This document shows, piece by piece, positions 17,246-25,887 of a DNA stretch of 64,000 bases. This DNA is from JBCBSP01 sp039819095 (lineage in GTDB: Bacteria > Pseudomonadota > Alphaproteobacteria > Caulobacterales > Maricaulaceae): contig JBCBSP010000005.1 in NCBI GenBank assembly GCA_039819095.1, positions 62,001 through 126,000 on the forward strand, written 5' to 3'. Below the pieces are notes generated by a model. It saw only the letters and a list, made by a program, of their open reading frames with translations. It was not told the DNA's origin and ran no database searches. Position 1 is the first letter of the stretch, and each line of letters starts with the position of its first letter. The translations under genes were made by a program, and so were the position numbers.

Positions 17246-18186
17246 ACCAATCAGACTCTCATCCCCGCTTCACCGTCGTCATACCCGTCTTCAATGCCGA
17301 AGCGACTCTGTCCGAAACCATCCAAAGCGTGTTTGATCAAACAGACCCTTCGTGGGAGTTGATCCTGGTTGATGATGGCTCCACAGATGAGAGCTACATC
17401 ATCTGCGACATGGCCGCCGCCCTCGATTCGCGCGTGCGCGTCATAGACAATGTGGGCAAGGGCCCGGCCGATGCACGCAATCTGGGAGCCTTTGCCGGAT
17501 CTGGCGATTTTATCGCCTTCCTCGATGCCGACGACATCTGGACGCCTGACCGTCTTCAGCGCATGGCTGCCGGATTTGCGGCCCGCCCCAGCGCCGGATG
17601 CCTGTTCTCACGCGTGCGCCTAATAGACGCCGAGAGCGAGATGGAGGTTGGCATCACGCCTCACATCTTCCGGCTAATGTCAGAAGATTTGCTGGGCGAG
17701 TTCGCCATCACCACTAGCTCCAACCTCGTCTTTCGGCGCAAAGCTTTCACCGCCATTGATGGGTTTGATCCGGACATGTCCGCAGCTGAGGATCAGGACA
17801 TAGTCCTGCGTCTGACCTGTTTGACCAGTTGGACCGTCAAGGGACTTGATGCGGTTCTTCTAACCTATCGATTGAATACGGCCAGCCTCTCTGCCCAGCT
17901 CGAGACTATGGAGGCCGGGTGGAAACACCTGATTGCCAAGGCGGATTGCTTCGCACCATTACTGGTCAGATCGGCGCGCCGGCGCGCCTCGGCCCTCTTC
18001 TACCGCCAGCATGCGCTTCGTGCTGTGCGCGGGATCAAACGCCCGCTAGCCGCCATGGGCTGCCTGGCGCGTGCTTTTGCGAGCAGCCCCACCGTTCTTC
18101 TCGCTAGCCCCCTGCGAACGGCGAAGGCCTGCGCCCTGGTTCTGACCACCCTTTTTTACTTCCCTGCCCAATGGAGCCACTCATGA
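17242..18186 (+). CDS. glycosyltransferase family 2 (GT-A fold)
   Basis: 314 residues from ATG 17242, which overlaps the flippase stop. A longer frame from 16984 lies wholly inside the flippase gene. GT2 hallmarks: FTVVIPVFNAEATLSETI, ILVDDGSTDES, GPADARNLG and the DXD-type FLDADDIW, with the C-terminal catalytic Asp region AAEDQDIVLRL. The C-terminal ~50 residues are basic and hydrophobic and may lie on the membrane. It adds a sugar in repeat-unit synthesis and is followed by a paralogue. Confidence 0.92.
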   Translation: MNQSDSHPRFTVVIPVFNAEATLSETIQSVFDQTDPSWELILVDDGSTDESYIICDMAAALDSRVRVIDNVGKGPADARNLGAFAGSGDFIAFLDADDIWTPDRLQRMAAGFAARPSAGCLFSRVRLIDAESEMEVGITPHIFRLMSEDLLGEFAITTSSNLVFRRKAFTAIDGFDPDMSAAEDQDIVLRLTCLTSWTVKGLDAVLLTYRLNTASLSAQLETMEAGWKHLIAKADCFAPLLVRSARRRASALFYRQHALRAVRGIKRPLAAMGCLARAFASSPTVLLASPLRTAKACALVLTTLFYFPAQWSHS

Positions 18187-19193
18187 ACACGCCCTTTGTC
18201 ACTGTCGTGATGCCGGTCTTCAATGTCGAGCGCTATCTGGCGATCGCAATGCGCTCGGTTCTCAATCAGACCTACACTCACTTTGAGCTTCTGATCATCG
18301 ATGATGGATCGACGGATGACTCCTGCATGATCGCTGAAGGCTTTCGGGATGCACGGATCCAGATCATCCGGCAGGAAAACCGCGGCCTTGCCGGCGCACG
18401 CAATACGGGCATTCGCCATGCGTGCGGCGAGTATATCGCTTTCCTGGATTCAGATGATGCCTGGGTGCCGGGCAAGCTGGCCGCCCATGTGAAGCATCTC
18501 CAATCGCATCCCGACGTCGGTGTCAGCTATGCTGGCTCGCGCCTGATTGACGACAATGGCCGACCCATGGGCATTTTTCAGACGCCCAAGCTGGAAGGCG
18601 TAACGGCCGCCGACGTCTTCATGCGCAATCCGGTCGGCAATGGGTCAGCCCCCGTGATCCGACGCGCCGTCTTCAAGGACATTCAGGGTCCCTATAGCGC
18701 CGACGGTTCGCCGGGATGGTTTAACGAGCACTTCCGCCAATCCGAGGACATCGAGTGCTGGATGCGGATCGCCTTGAACACGTCCTGGAGATTTGAGGGC
18801 GTCGAAGGCGCGCTGACCGACTACCGCATCAACTCCGGCGGCTTGTCAGCAAACATCGTGCGTCAGTTCGAGACTTGGGCGCGGATGCGCGACATCGTTG
18901 CGCGCAACCATCCCGCTTTCGCGGCGCGCTGGGCCGACCTCGCCGAAGCCTTCCAACTGCGGTACCTGGCCCGGCGCGCCATCAACATGCGCGACCGCGG
19001 CATGGCGATTTCACTGGCGCTTCAAGCCGCAAAAACGGCCCCAGGCATCCTGATCCGGGAGCCGGCGAAGAGTGCGTTCACGGTCGCGGCCGCGCTGGCC
19101 TTGCGCCTGTTGCCGCCGGAGCAATTTGAAGCCTTGCAGGCACGTCTGCGGCGTAAGCGCACCGAGCCGAGCACGCAGGGCCTGCGCGCGTGA
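18183..19193 (+). CDS. glycosyltransferase family 2 (GT-A fold), paralogue
   Basis: 336 residues from ATG 18183. GGAG lies 6 bases upstream and the ATGA overlaps the previous stop. The frame 12 bases longer would start within the ribosome-binding site. Motifs: TVVMPVFNVERYLAIAMRS, LLIIDDGSTDDS, GLAGARNTGI, FLDSDDAWVPGK and EDIECWMRI. It is clearly related to the preceding GT2, so the pair probably arose by duplication and adds different sugars. Last gene of the flippase operon, convergent with the second rpoN gene 3 bp away. Confidence 0.92.
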   Translation: MNTPFVTVVMPVFNVERYLAIAMRSVLNQTYTHFELLIIDDGSTDDSCMIAEGFRDARIQIIRQENRGLAGARNTGIRHACGEYIAFLDSDDAWVPGKLAAHVKHLQSHPDVGVSYAGSRLIDDNGRPMGIFQTPKLEGVTAADVFMRNPVGNGSAPVIRRAVFKDIQGPYSADGSPGWFNEHFRQSEDIECWMRIALNTSWRFEGVEGALTDYRINSGGLSANIVRQFETWARMRDIVARNHPAFAARWADLAEAFQLRYLARRAINMRDRGMAISLALQAAKTAPGILIREPAKSAFTVAAALALRLLPPEQFEALQARLRRKRTEPSTQGLRA

Positions 19194-19196
19194 AAC

Positions 19197-20474
19197 CTAC
19201 TCAGCAGCGCACAGCGCCAGTCGTCGGCGACGAACCCGCACGCCGGCGATCCCCAGGGCATTGCGGTGTTTGGCGACGCAGCGCCGCGACAGGACCACGC
19301 CTTTATTCGCCAATCGTGCGGCGATGTCGGCGTCACAGAAGACCTGATCATGCTTTTCAGCATCGATTATGGCTTTGATGGACTCGCGCACTGACGTCAC
19401 CGAGGCCGCCCCTTCGGCCGACACTCCGGAAAACAAGGCGCGCAAGGGCATCACGCCGATCGGGGTTTCGATCGCCTTGTGGGCGACAGCGCGGCTTACA
19501 GTGGACTCGTGGAGATCCAGAAACTCGGCTGCGGCGCGCAAGGTCAACGGCCTGATGTAGGCCAGACCCTCAGTGACAGCGTGATGCTGCAAGGCCACCG
19601 CATAACGTGCGACCTTCAGCAGCGTGTCACCGCGCTGACGGCAGATGTGGCGTACCCAGCGCGCATGGCTCAGCTGGTCTTTGACGTAAGCGGCGTGCTC
19701 CGGATCGTGCTCAATCAGGCGAAGCGCCGCCACAGCGCGCCTATCCACACCCACCCTCACCTGGCGCTCCCGTATCAGGTCCACGACCAGCTCTCCACTC
19801 TTGAGGGTTTTGACGACCAGGTCCGGCGGCGCATCAACAGGCGCTGCACCAAAAACATGACCGGGCGCTGCGTTCAGCCCCTTCAAGGTCATCAGCATCG
19901 CGCGGATTTCGCCAAATTCGATTCCGATCCGACGCGCCAGCTCAGGAAACTTCTGCGCTTCGATCAGCTCGGCATGGTCAAACAGCGCCGCCCACATGTC
20001 AGACCATTCACCCCTACGTCTCAGCTGCAGTGCGAAGCATTCCATCAGGTGACGGGCGCCAATCCCGGCAGGCTCAAGGCTCTGAACGGCCCGCAACGCC
20101 GCAGACCCGTCGCGGGTCTCGATCCAATCTGGGACATCGCGCAGGAAACCGCGATCATCGAGACACCCAATCAGAAATTTCGCCTTCGCCTGCAAAAACT
20201 CGGGCATATTCGCGATCAAGGCCAACTGAGAACTCAAATGCTCGATCAGGCTCGGCTTGCTGGCGAGCGTGGCTTCAATCACCTCGCTGATCGGTGAACC
20301 GAAGGAAGACCGGGTGAAGTGCAGCGCCGGATTGCTCAGCGCCTCGGCTTCAATCATCGCCTCGGCGTCTTCGAAACTCAGCCCGAGAAGCTTCACCGCC
20401 GCCTGACCGCGTTGACTCAGTCGCTGGCGCTGCTCAAGCGCCTGATTCTGACCGTGTGCAAAAGAGACTGACAT
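19197..20474 (-). CDS. rpoN2: second, divergent RNA polymerase sigma-54 factor
   Basis: 425 residues from ATG 20474, chosen because GAGGAG lies just upstream. The longer frame from 20543 crosses the promoter. Region I is recognisable as a Gln-rich activator-interaction helix (ALEQRQRLSQRGQAAVKLL). The core-binding domain has GFLRDVPDWIET and SLEPAGIGARHLMECFALQL. The HTH has LRAAAEFLDLHESTVSRAV, and the RpoN box reads SRRCVAKHRN against the canonical ARRTVAKYRE. It is shorter than housekeeping RpoN (about 480-500) and its -24-reading RpoN box is substituted at four of ten positions. The gene has its own sigma-54-type promoter and palindromes, so it is probably autoregulated and dedicated to the polysaccharide locus. 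The symbol is descriptive. Confidence 0.88.
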   Translation of the reverse strand: MSVSFAHGQNQALEQRQRLSQRGQAAVKLLGLSFEDAEAMIEAEALSNPALHFTRSSFGSPISEVIEATLASKPSLIEHLSSQLALIANMPEFLQAKAKFLIGCLDDRGFLRDVPDWIETRDGSAALRAVQSLEPAGIGARHLMECFALQLRRRGEWSDMWAALFDHAELIEAQKFPELARRIGIEFGEIRAMLMTLKGLNAAPGHVFGAAPVDAPPDLVVKTLKSGELVVDLIRERQVRVGVDRRAVAALRLIEHDPEHAAYVKDQLSHARWVRHICRQRGDTLLKVARYAVALQHHAVTEGLAYIRPLTLRAAAEFLDLHESTVSRAVAHKAIETPIGVMPLRALFSGVSAEGAASVTSVRESIKAIIDAEKHDQVFCDADIAARLANKGVVLSRRCVAKHRNALGIAGVRVRRRRLALCAAE

Positions 20475-20512
20475 AGCGAACTCCTCTTCGAAATGACTTC
20501 GATATGAGAGGA

Positions 20513-20527
20513 GCAAGGCATTGGCCG
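20513..20527 (-). promoter_or_regulatory. sigma-54 type -24/-12 promoter of rpoN2
   Basis: The minus strand reads CGGCCAATGCCTTGC, with GG at 20526-20525 and GC at 20514-20513. TTGCT is a good -12 element. The predicted start is near 20501, 27 nt before the ATG at 20474. A sigma-54 gene transcribed from a sigma-54-type promoter implies a positive loop. Confidence 0.6.
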
Positions 20528-20537
20528 CATATTCGTG

Positions 20538-20550
20538 TTGCAAAATGCAA
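20538..20550. promoter_or_regulatory. palindromic enhancer-like site (TTGCA-AAA-TGCAA)
   Basis: A perfect 13-bp palindrome, identical to 14154-14166. It is unusually close, 12 bp upstream of the -24 GG, so it could act as a repressor or feedback site rather than an enhancer. Confidence 0.55.
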
Positions 20551-20578
20551 AACCATGCATCGATAAGCGAGGCGAGCG

Positions 20579-20591
20579 CAGCAAAATGCTA
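20579..20591. promoter_or_regulatory. palindromic enhancer-like site (AGCA-AAA-TGCT core)
   Basis: An 11-bp inverted repeat with the same GCA-AAA-TGC core, 41 bp (about four turns) from the site at 20538 and 53 bp upstream of the -24 element. Confidence 0.45.
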
Positions 20592-21041
20592 TTTTGGCCC
20601 ACATGCGGGACCTGTGTCGTTGCGGCGTTCATCCTGCCGGATCGACAGGGTGCACAGAATTCAGTCGTTTATGGCCAAAAGCCTGTGAAGCAGACGCAAA
20701 GCCGCCGCGCGAGACGCTGAAAGCCCTGCGCCTATCAAATCGGGCTGAGCCAAAGACGGACGAGGTGGTCCAGCAGAACCACCCCAAGAGGTAAGAGCCG
20801 GAACTCTAGAAGACCGCCTCTTCGCCGACCCGACCCACCCGGTCGCGGACACTGCCTCGTTATCAGAGCGCGCCGACTTTGCGCCGCCTTAAGTGCACTG
20901 AGATCGTTGCGAAAACCAGGACTCATTTCCGAAGTCTATCACGCAAAAAGAGCTCACAACTCGTTAAATTTATTGACTTTTTACATGAAATACGCCATGA
21001 TCCGCGAAAAGGTGGAGTAGTATGCCTGTAGCGGCTGACAA

Positions 21042-21242
21042 GTGTCGCAACGCCCTCGGCATCCAGGCTCCGCAAAGCTGAATTCTCGCCACGACAATCC
21101 TCCCGAAGTCGTCGGCAGGCTAAAGCTGGAGATTTATGGAAAGATGGCGGGCCTAAGAGGACATGTCTCGAACCCCGAAGCGCTCATTGAAGCGTTGGAG
21201 GAGATGGAGCAAGTGTTGACCCAAAAGGCTCCCGAGCCATAG
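21042..21242 (+). CDS. possible small protein
   Basis: 66 residues from a GTG, without a good ribosome-binding site. The C-terminal half is amphipathic and helical with acidic repeats (NPEALIEALEEMEQVLTQ), which looks like real protein. The N-terminal third is rich in Arg and Pro and may be read in a different frame from the ATG at 21022, which has a better ribosome-binding site but stops after 19 codons. It may be a short gene with an error or a remnant. No family recognised. Confidence 0.3.
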   Translation: MSQRPRHPGSAKLNSRHDNPPEVVGRLKLEIYGKMAGLRGHVSNPEALIEALEEMEQVLTQKAPEP

Positions 21243-21354
21243 CCAAACGCTCTCGCAGGCGCAGCTGACGGCCATCGGCGCACGGCGGGTACAAGCTGAT
21301 ACCTTGTTTCTTCCGCTAGCTATCGAGAACAGACCTGCGGCTTTCCCTGACGCC

Positions 21355-22551
21355 TCAGAAATACCGCGTCAGCCGCACCGTCAGGTGATCATCCTGGTCC
21401 AGCGCGGCGATGAAGCGATCATCGGAGGGCTCGAAGGCTCGCGCCTCAACCTCTAACAAAACACTGTCACCGACACGGCGTTGGAATTCTGCCGAGAGGA
21501 ACGCTCCGCCGGTCTGGTCATCAATGATAGCACCGGCCAGAAACTCGGTGTCCTGAACGTCATTCAGGACAACCCGCGTCCCGACAAAAACATCGCTCTC
21601 GAAAAGGGTTGCAGGTAGCAGAGCCTGGTCGCGATCATCATAAAGATACTCCGCGATCAGACCGACATCGAGACCCGAACCAGAGATGTCGAAAAAGGTG
21701 TATTCAAACCCCGCCACGGCGCTGATGAAACGCTCGCCAAGCATCTCTGCAACCACGAACTCGCCCTTCAAGAGCCAGGCTTCATTCGTCCACTGGACGT
21801 CAACGCCAGCCTGGTTCAGCTCCGGGTAAAAGGGCTCCAGCTGACCTGATGCCGGATTGAAGTCGAGCCGGGGGTTGCGGCTGGTCCCGTGGAAGACGTG
21901 CAGGCCCAGATCAATGCCATCGAAGCGGTAGGTGTAGCGCAGGGCGAAATCACCGGACCATTCCTCATTCGCACGACCATACCGCGCCGCGTCCGCGTCA
22001 ACGCTGAGCTGGGTTCTCAGCCGTCCTTCCGCCCCCGGAAACCGGCGCTCTCGAAAATAGGGCAGGTAAAACGCGTCGATGGTCCCGATGTTGCCCCGCC
22101 GGGAAACCCGGATCATCGGCTGGCCCAGCTTCTCGCTCTCGTCGACATCCTCAACCGCATCAATCTGGTTGATCACATCCACCACATTGCGGCTTTCGGT
22201 GCGCCCCCAAAACACTTCGGAGACACCCAGCAGAATGTCCCACTCGCGATTGATCTCGCGGCTGAGGCTGGCCTCACGCAGGTCGAAATAGGTCCGCTCC
22301 TCGTCCGCACTGTCGAGGCGCACGAATGGCTCTACGACCACGCGCGTATCCCGGTCATGGCTACGCCATCGCGCTTCACCGGTCAGGATGAGTGAGCCTT
22401 GCAGCGTCTCCAGCTGATCGGCGAACTGTGGATCGTTGGCGAAGGCGCGGAGCTCGACGCCCGCCTCCGGGCGCAGATCAACGCTTTGGGCGAAGGCTGG
22501 GGTGGTGCTCAACAACACCGCCCCGCCCAGCATCAATGACAGACGCACCAT
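21355..22551 (-). CDS. outer-membrane beta-barrel protein of unknown function
   Basis: 398 residues. The signal peptide is cleaved near TPAFAQ. The mature part is rich in alternating polar/aromatic strands (WRSHDRDTRVVVEPFVRLD, WSGDFALRYTYRFDGIDLGLHVFHG, GFEYTFFDIS) and ends in RYF, the C-terminal aromatic that BAM recognises. It is the third gene of an operon with an RND exporter and a LolA-like protein, 3 bp after the latter. Such triads are thought to move lipid or another hydrophobic substrate across the envelope. The substrate is not known here. Confidence 0.72.
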   Translation of the reverse strand: MVRLSLMLGGAVLLSTTPAFAQSVDLRPEAGVELRAFANDPQFADQLETLQGSLILTGEARWRSHDRDTRVVVEPFVRLDSADEERTYFDLREASLSREINREWDILLGVSEVFWGRTESRNVVDVINQIDAVEDVDESEKLGQPMIRVSRRGNIGTIDAFYLPYFRERRFPGAEGRLRTQLSVDADAARYGRANEEWSGDFALRYTYRFDGIDLGLHVFHGTSRNPRLDFNPASGQLEPFYPELNQAGVDVQWTNEAWLLKGEFVVAEMLGERFISAVAGFEYTFFDISGSGLDVGLIAEYLYDDRDQALLPATLFESDVFVGTRVVLNDVQDTEFLAGAIIDDQTGGAFLSAEFQRRVGDSVLLEVEARAFEPSDDRFIAALDQDDHLTVRLTRYF

Positions 22552-22554
22552 CGG

Positions 22555-23370
22555 CTACAAACGCTCCAGCGCTTCAGGTTCGAAGTCGCGCGAATCCAGA
22601 TCGACACCAAACGTCCATTCGCCGAACTCCAGCACAGTCTGTTTGCCCGTGATGTGGTTGGTCATGGTCTGGCGGTGCGGACGCCAGAAACCGCCTTCGT
22701 ATTCGCGGTAGTCTTCAAGCACCAGCGTCTTCAGGTGCTGGCCACCCTGATCGAAGAATTCAAAGCGGCGCGCCTGAAACACTTCGGTATCGAAGAAGCA
22801 GTTGATTGAGGAATAGCCCGAGCGCTCATAGGCAGGAATGCACTCTACAACATCCATCTCCACACCGTCGACGTTGCGCGTTTCCAGATAGGTGTACTCA
22901 TACTTACCCAGCTCGGCACCGGCGATGTCCTCGAAAGCGAATTCAGAGCCCACAAAGGGCCCGGATTTGTTCGCCGAGGAGATACGACGCGTGCGGTTGA
23001 GCGCGGGCAAGAAGAGCCACTGGTCATCGCTTTCAATCACGCGTGAGTGGGTCAGCAGAGCCGTCCCCTCCACATCGCGGGGTGAGTAGAAGACCGTGAC
23101 GGTTCGGTCGCCATTGCCCTCGCCTTCTTTCTCGAGCGTGTCGATGCGCAGCTCGCGCGTGGTGGTACGACCACTAGGATCAGCGAGCGTCATCGTCAGC
23201 TCAACACTGGACGTGCCGAAGCCCGCGTCGGACACATCGTTGCGCTCGGCAATCTCGAAGCCGCGCTCTTCAGGCGTTTGAGCGACAGCGGCGGCGGTGA
23301 TGGCGAACACAGCGATCGCTGTGATCAAACCCAGGCTAATGCCGGAGTTGGTTTTTCTGCGGTTGGCCAT
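22555..23370 (-). CDS. outer-membrane lipoprotein-sorting-like (LolA-fold) periplasmic protein
   Basis: About 271 residues from ATG 23370, which follows AAAGGAG. The frame 18 bases longer starts at that site. The signal peptide ends near AAAVAQ. The mature protein has the half-barrel pattern of the LolA-like family that accompanies MMPL exporters: LRIDTLEKEGEGNGDRTVTVFYSPRDVEGTALL (in family terms, a strand followed by PxDVxGT), WLFLPALNRTRRIS, and SEFAFEDIAG. It probably carries a hydrophobic substrate between the inner-membrane pump and the barrel protein. 24 bp after the pump gene. Confidence 0.82.
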   Translation of the reverse strand: MANRRKTNSGISLGLITAIAVFAITAAAVAQTPEERGFEIAERNDVSDAGFGTSSVELTMTLADPSGRTTTRELRIDTLEKEGEGNGDRTVTVFYSPRDVEGTALLTHSRVIESDDQWLFLPALNRTRRISSANKSGPFVGSEFAFEDIAGAELGKYEYTYLETRNVDGVEMDVVECIPAYERSGYSSINCFFDTEVFQARRFEFFDQGGQHLKTLVLEDYREYEGGFWRPHRQTMTNHITGKQTVLEFGEWTFGVDLDSRDFEPEALERL

Positions 23371-23394
23371 GGGGGAGGCTCCTTTCATGTTGAA

Positions 23395-25746
23395 TCAGGC
23401 GTGTTGAGGATCAGCGATGGCCGGTACGGCATCGCGGTCGCGTTTGCCGAAGACGAGGAAGAGGCTGGGCAGAAGCAAGAAGTTGATCAGCATGGCGAAG
23501 ATCACCGCCAACGCAGTCAGAAGGCCCAGGTCTGCATTCAACTTGAAGGACGAGGTGACCAGCACCGCAAATCCGGCCGCCAGGATCACCGTGGTGACGA
23601 AAATCGCTGCGCCAGCGGTGCGGAAGGCATAACGCACGGAGTCTTCAATCGATCGGCCATCCTGTCGTCGCGCCCGAAGGAATTTCGACAGGAAGTGGAC
23701 GGTGAAATCGACCACCAGACCGACAGCAACAGCGCCCACCGCAGCGACCGAGAAGCCGACCGTACCCACCAGGACCGCCCAGACCCCAAACGTTGTCAGG
23801 ATGGGCAAGGCATTCGGCAGGATCGAGATCGCGCCCAGCGCCGCGGACCGGAAAGCCACCGCCAGGATCAGGAAGATGGCCAGAATCAGCCAGGCTGCGC
23901 CCTCGAACATCGCTTCGATATTGCGCTCAGCCACGAAAGAGAAGAGCACTTTCGAGCCCGTGGCGGTGAAGCCATATCCGTTGCCATTGTCCGCCCACCA
24001 CGCTTCGGCATCGGCCAGGAACGTCTTGGTCCCTTCAGTGGAGATGTCGCGCATGGACGCGGTGACGCGCGTCGACTGGCGGTCGATATCGACCCGGTCA
24101 TTCAGATCGAGCCCGCGGGGCAGGGACAGCTCGTAGACCAACAAATACTGGCTCGCCAGCGTCTGGTCACCGGGGATCTGGTAATAGGCCGGATCGTCGG
24201 CGTTCAGATTGCGGTTCACCCGCTTCATGATGTCCGACAGCGCAAAGACATGAGCCACTTCACCCTCACGGGTCCGAAGCCACTGCGCGAAGGCGTCCAC
24301 CGTGCGAAGAAAGTCCGGATTGACCACCGCGCCGGGCTCACCGGGGTCGAGCACAAACTCGACCTGGTCAGACCCAAAGTATGGATCAGCAGCATCAATG
24401 GCCTGGCGAAACTCCAGGCTCTGATCGAAATACCCCGACCACTGATCATTCAGCGTCATAGTCGGGATCATCGCGGTGGCTGCGAGGCAGAAGACCAGTG
24501 TACCGGCTAGGATCCCACGCGGACGCCGGATCACAAGCTCAGCGATACGGTCTGTCAGTTCGACCCGGGCTGCGCCTTCCTTCGCCGCCTGGAACTTCAT
24601 CGGCAGCACCGACAACAGCGCAGGCAGGAAGGTCACCGACAAAATCCACGCCGCGAAGATGCCGGCCGCAGACATATTGCCCAGATGGTGGAAGGGCGGG
24701 CTGTCAGAAAAATTCAGGGTCAGGAAGCCCACAATCGTGGTGACCGAGGTGATCATGATCGGCGTGAAGTTCAAACCCGTCGACGCTATAATGGCCGACC
24801 GCTTGTTCATGCCATCACGCATCTTCGTTCGGATCCCCGATATCAGATGGATCGCGTCTGCGACGGCGATCGTCAGTATGATCGTGGGTGCTGAAAGCGA
24901 TATCGGCGTCAGCTCCACACCACTCCACCCGCCAATACCCACACCAACCAGCGTGGACAGGGCAATGACCGAAAGGCTGGCAAAGACCGCGCTAACCGAA
25001 CGCAGCGCCAGGAACATCACCACCAGAATGAACAGATAGACCAGCGGAATCAGCGTGGAGCTGTCACGGACACCGGCCTCCTCAAAAGCGGCGCTCAAGC
25101 TAGCCACGCCGGTGATATGGATCTCATGTCCGGGGAACGCCTCAGCGATCTCATCGCGCACCGCGCGCGCTTCAATGGCGACCGAAGACGCGGCCGATTG
25201 TACGTCACTGGGCAGTTGTACGACCGCGTTTACAATCGTCGCCTCGCCATCGCGCGACACCACAAAGCCGTTTAGCAATGGTTCGTTCGTGGCCACCTGC
25301 TCGATATAGGCAATGCGTTCCGGTGACAGCTCATCGGTGCTCCACAACAGGTCCTCTACGACCAGATCATTTTCGCTGCCGGTGGTATTCTGGAAATTCG
25401 TCAGGCTGTCGACGCGCGACACATAGGGCAGCGTCCAGGACAGGCTGGTCAGTCGGTGAACCGCGCGCAAAGTGTCGTCGCTGTAGACACTGCCGCTTTC
25501 AGGGATAACGACAAAGGCGACATTATCCGGTTTGCCGAATGTGCCCTGCGCCTGCTCATTTGCGATGAAGTCTGGGTTATCGGGCCCAAAGAAGACCCTG
25601 TAGTCGCCCGCGAAGCGCAACGTTGACGCCCCATAGGAAATCGCGATGACGAGCAAAACGGTGAGCGGGATCAAGACCCAGCGCCACTTCAAACTCCACT
25701 CTGCCGTTGCGCGACCCATCGCATCGCGCGCGCCCTTGTCCATCAT
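23395..25746 (-). CDS. RND/MMPL-family inner-membrane exporter
   Basis: 783 residues with two repeats, each with one leading membrane helix, a large periplasmic loop and a five-helix bundle. The helices include VLIPLTVLLVIAISYGAS, LIPLVYLFILVVMFLALRS, and in the second half ALGAISILPNALPILTTFGVW and VGLVVDFTVHFLSKFL (the VDFTVH motif is the proton-relay region of the MMPL family). First gene of a three-gene envelope operon. The start is preceded by GGAGC at a suitable distance. Expression is probably controlled by the divergent TetR gene through the three palindromes at 25769-25821. Confidence 0.9.
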   Translation of the reverse strand: MMDKGARDAMGRATAEWSLKWRWVLIPLTVLLVIAISYGASTLRFAGDYRVFFGPDNPDFIANEQAQGTFGKPDNVAFVVIPESGSVYSDDTLRAVHRLTSLSWTLPYVSRVDSLTNFQNTTGSENDLVVEDLLWSTDELSPERIAYIEQVATNEPLLNGFVVSRDGEATIVNAVVQLPSDVQSAASSVAIEARAVRDEIAEAFPGHEIHITGVASLSAAFEEAGVRDSSTLIPLVYLFILVVMFLALRSVSAVFASLSVIALSTLVGVGIGGWSGVELTPISLSAPTIILTIAVADAIHLISGIRTKMRDGMNKRSAIIASTGLNFTPIMITSVTTIVGFLTLNFSDSPPFHHLGNMSAAGIFAAWILSVTFLPALLSVLPMKFQAAKEGAARVELTDRIAELVIRRPRGILAGTLVFCLAATAMIPTMTLNDQWSGYFDQSLEFRQAIDAADPYFGSDQVEFVLDPGEPGAVVNPDFLRTVDAFAQWLRTREGEVAHVFALSDIMKRVNRNLNADDPAYYQIPGDQTLASQYLLVYELSLPRGLDLNDRVDIDRQSTRVTASMRDISTEGTKTFLADAEAWWADNGNGYGFTATGSKVLFSFVAERNIEAMFEGAAWLILAIFLILAVAFRSAALGAISILPNALPILTTFGVWAVLVGTVGFSVAAVGAVAVGLVVDFTVHFLSKFLRARRQDGRSIEDSVRYAFRTAGAAIFVTTVILAAGFAVLVTSSFKLNADLGLLTALAVIFAMLINFLLLPSLFLVFGKRDRDAVPAIADPQHA

Positions 25747-25768
25747 GCCTAGCTCCGTGCGCCACTAT

Positions 25769-25782
25769 GTACGAACCCGTAC
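25769..25782. promoter_or_regulatory. palindrome GTAC-N6-GTAC, likely TetR operator
   Basis: Inverted repeat GTACGAACCCGTAC between the divergent exporter and TetR genes, next to two related GATAC-N6-GTATC palindromes. Confidence 0.5.
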
Positions 25783-25786
25783 TATT

Positions 25787-25802
25787 GATACTTGCTCGTA
25801 TC
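25787..25802. promoter_or_regulatory. palindrome GATAC-TTGCTC-GTATC, likely TetR operator
   Basis: Perfect 5-bp arms with a 6-bp spacer. It repeats as 25806-25821 with a 19-bp shift, so two dimers could bind side by side. Confidence 0.6.
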
Positions 25803-25805
25803 ATT

Positions 25806-25821
25806 GATACGGAAGCGTATC
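25806..25821. promoter_or_regulatory. palindrome GATAC-GGAAGC-GTATC, likely TetR operator
   Basis: Third palindrome of the divergent region, with the same arms as 25787-25802, both preceded by ATT. Confidence 0.6.
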
Positions 25822-25887
25822 TAACAGAACTGAGGAGCGCGACAACCCCGCTATGGCGTTTTTTTCGAAGACCCCGATATTGAAGCC

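Larger units (their letters stand above)
20475..21041. other. 567-bp gap: rpoN2 regulatory region, then apparently non-coding
   Basis: The first ~115 bp hold the rpoN2 promoter (20513-20527) and two palindromes (20538 and 20579). From about 20600 to 20950 I see no convincing gene: the open frames there are short and lack ribosome-binding sites. A TTGACT followed after 18 bases by ATGATC (about 20969-20998) could be a sigma-70 promoter. It is followed by GGTGGAG and an ATG at 21022 that opens a 19-codon frame, MPVAADKCRNALGIQAPQS. Confidence 0.5.

Noticed and set aside
23278..24510. 410-codon plus-strand frame
   Set aside because: Antisense to the MMPL exporter gene. High-GC codon use opens the opposite frame. 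The product is Gln/His/Arg-rich without domain features.
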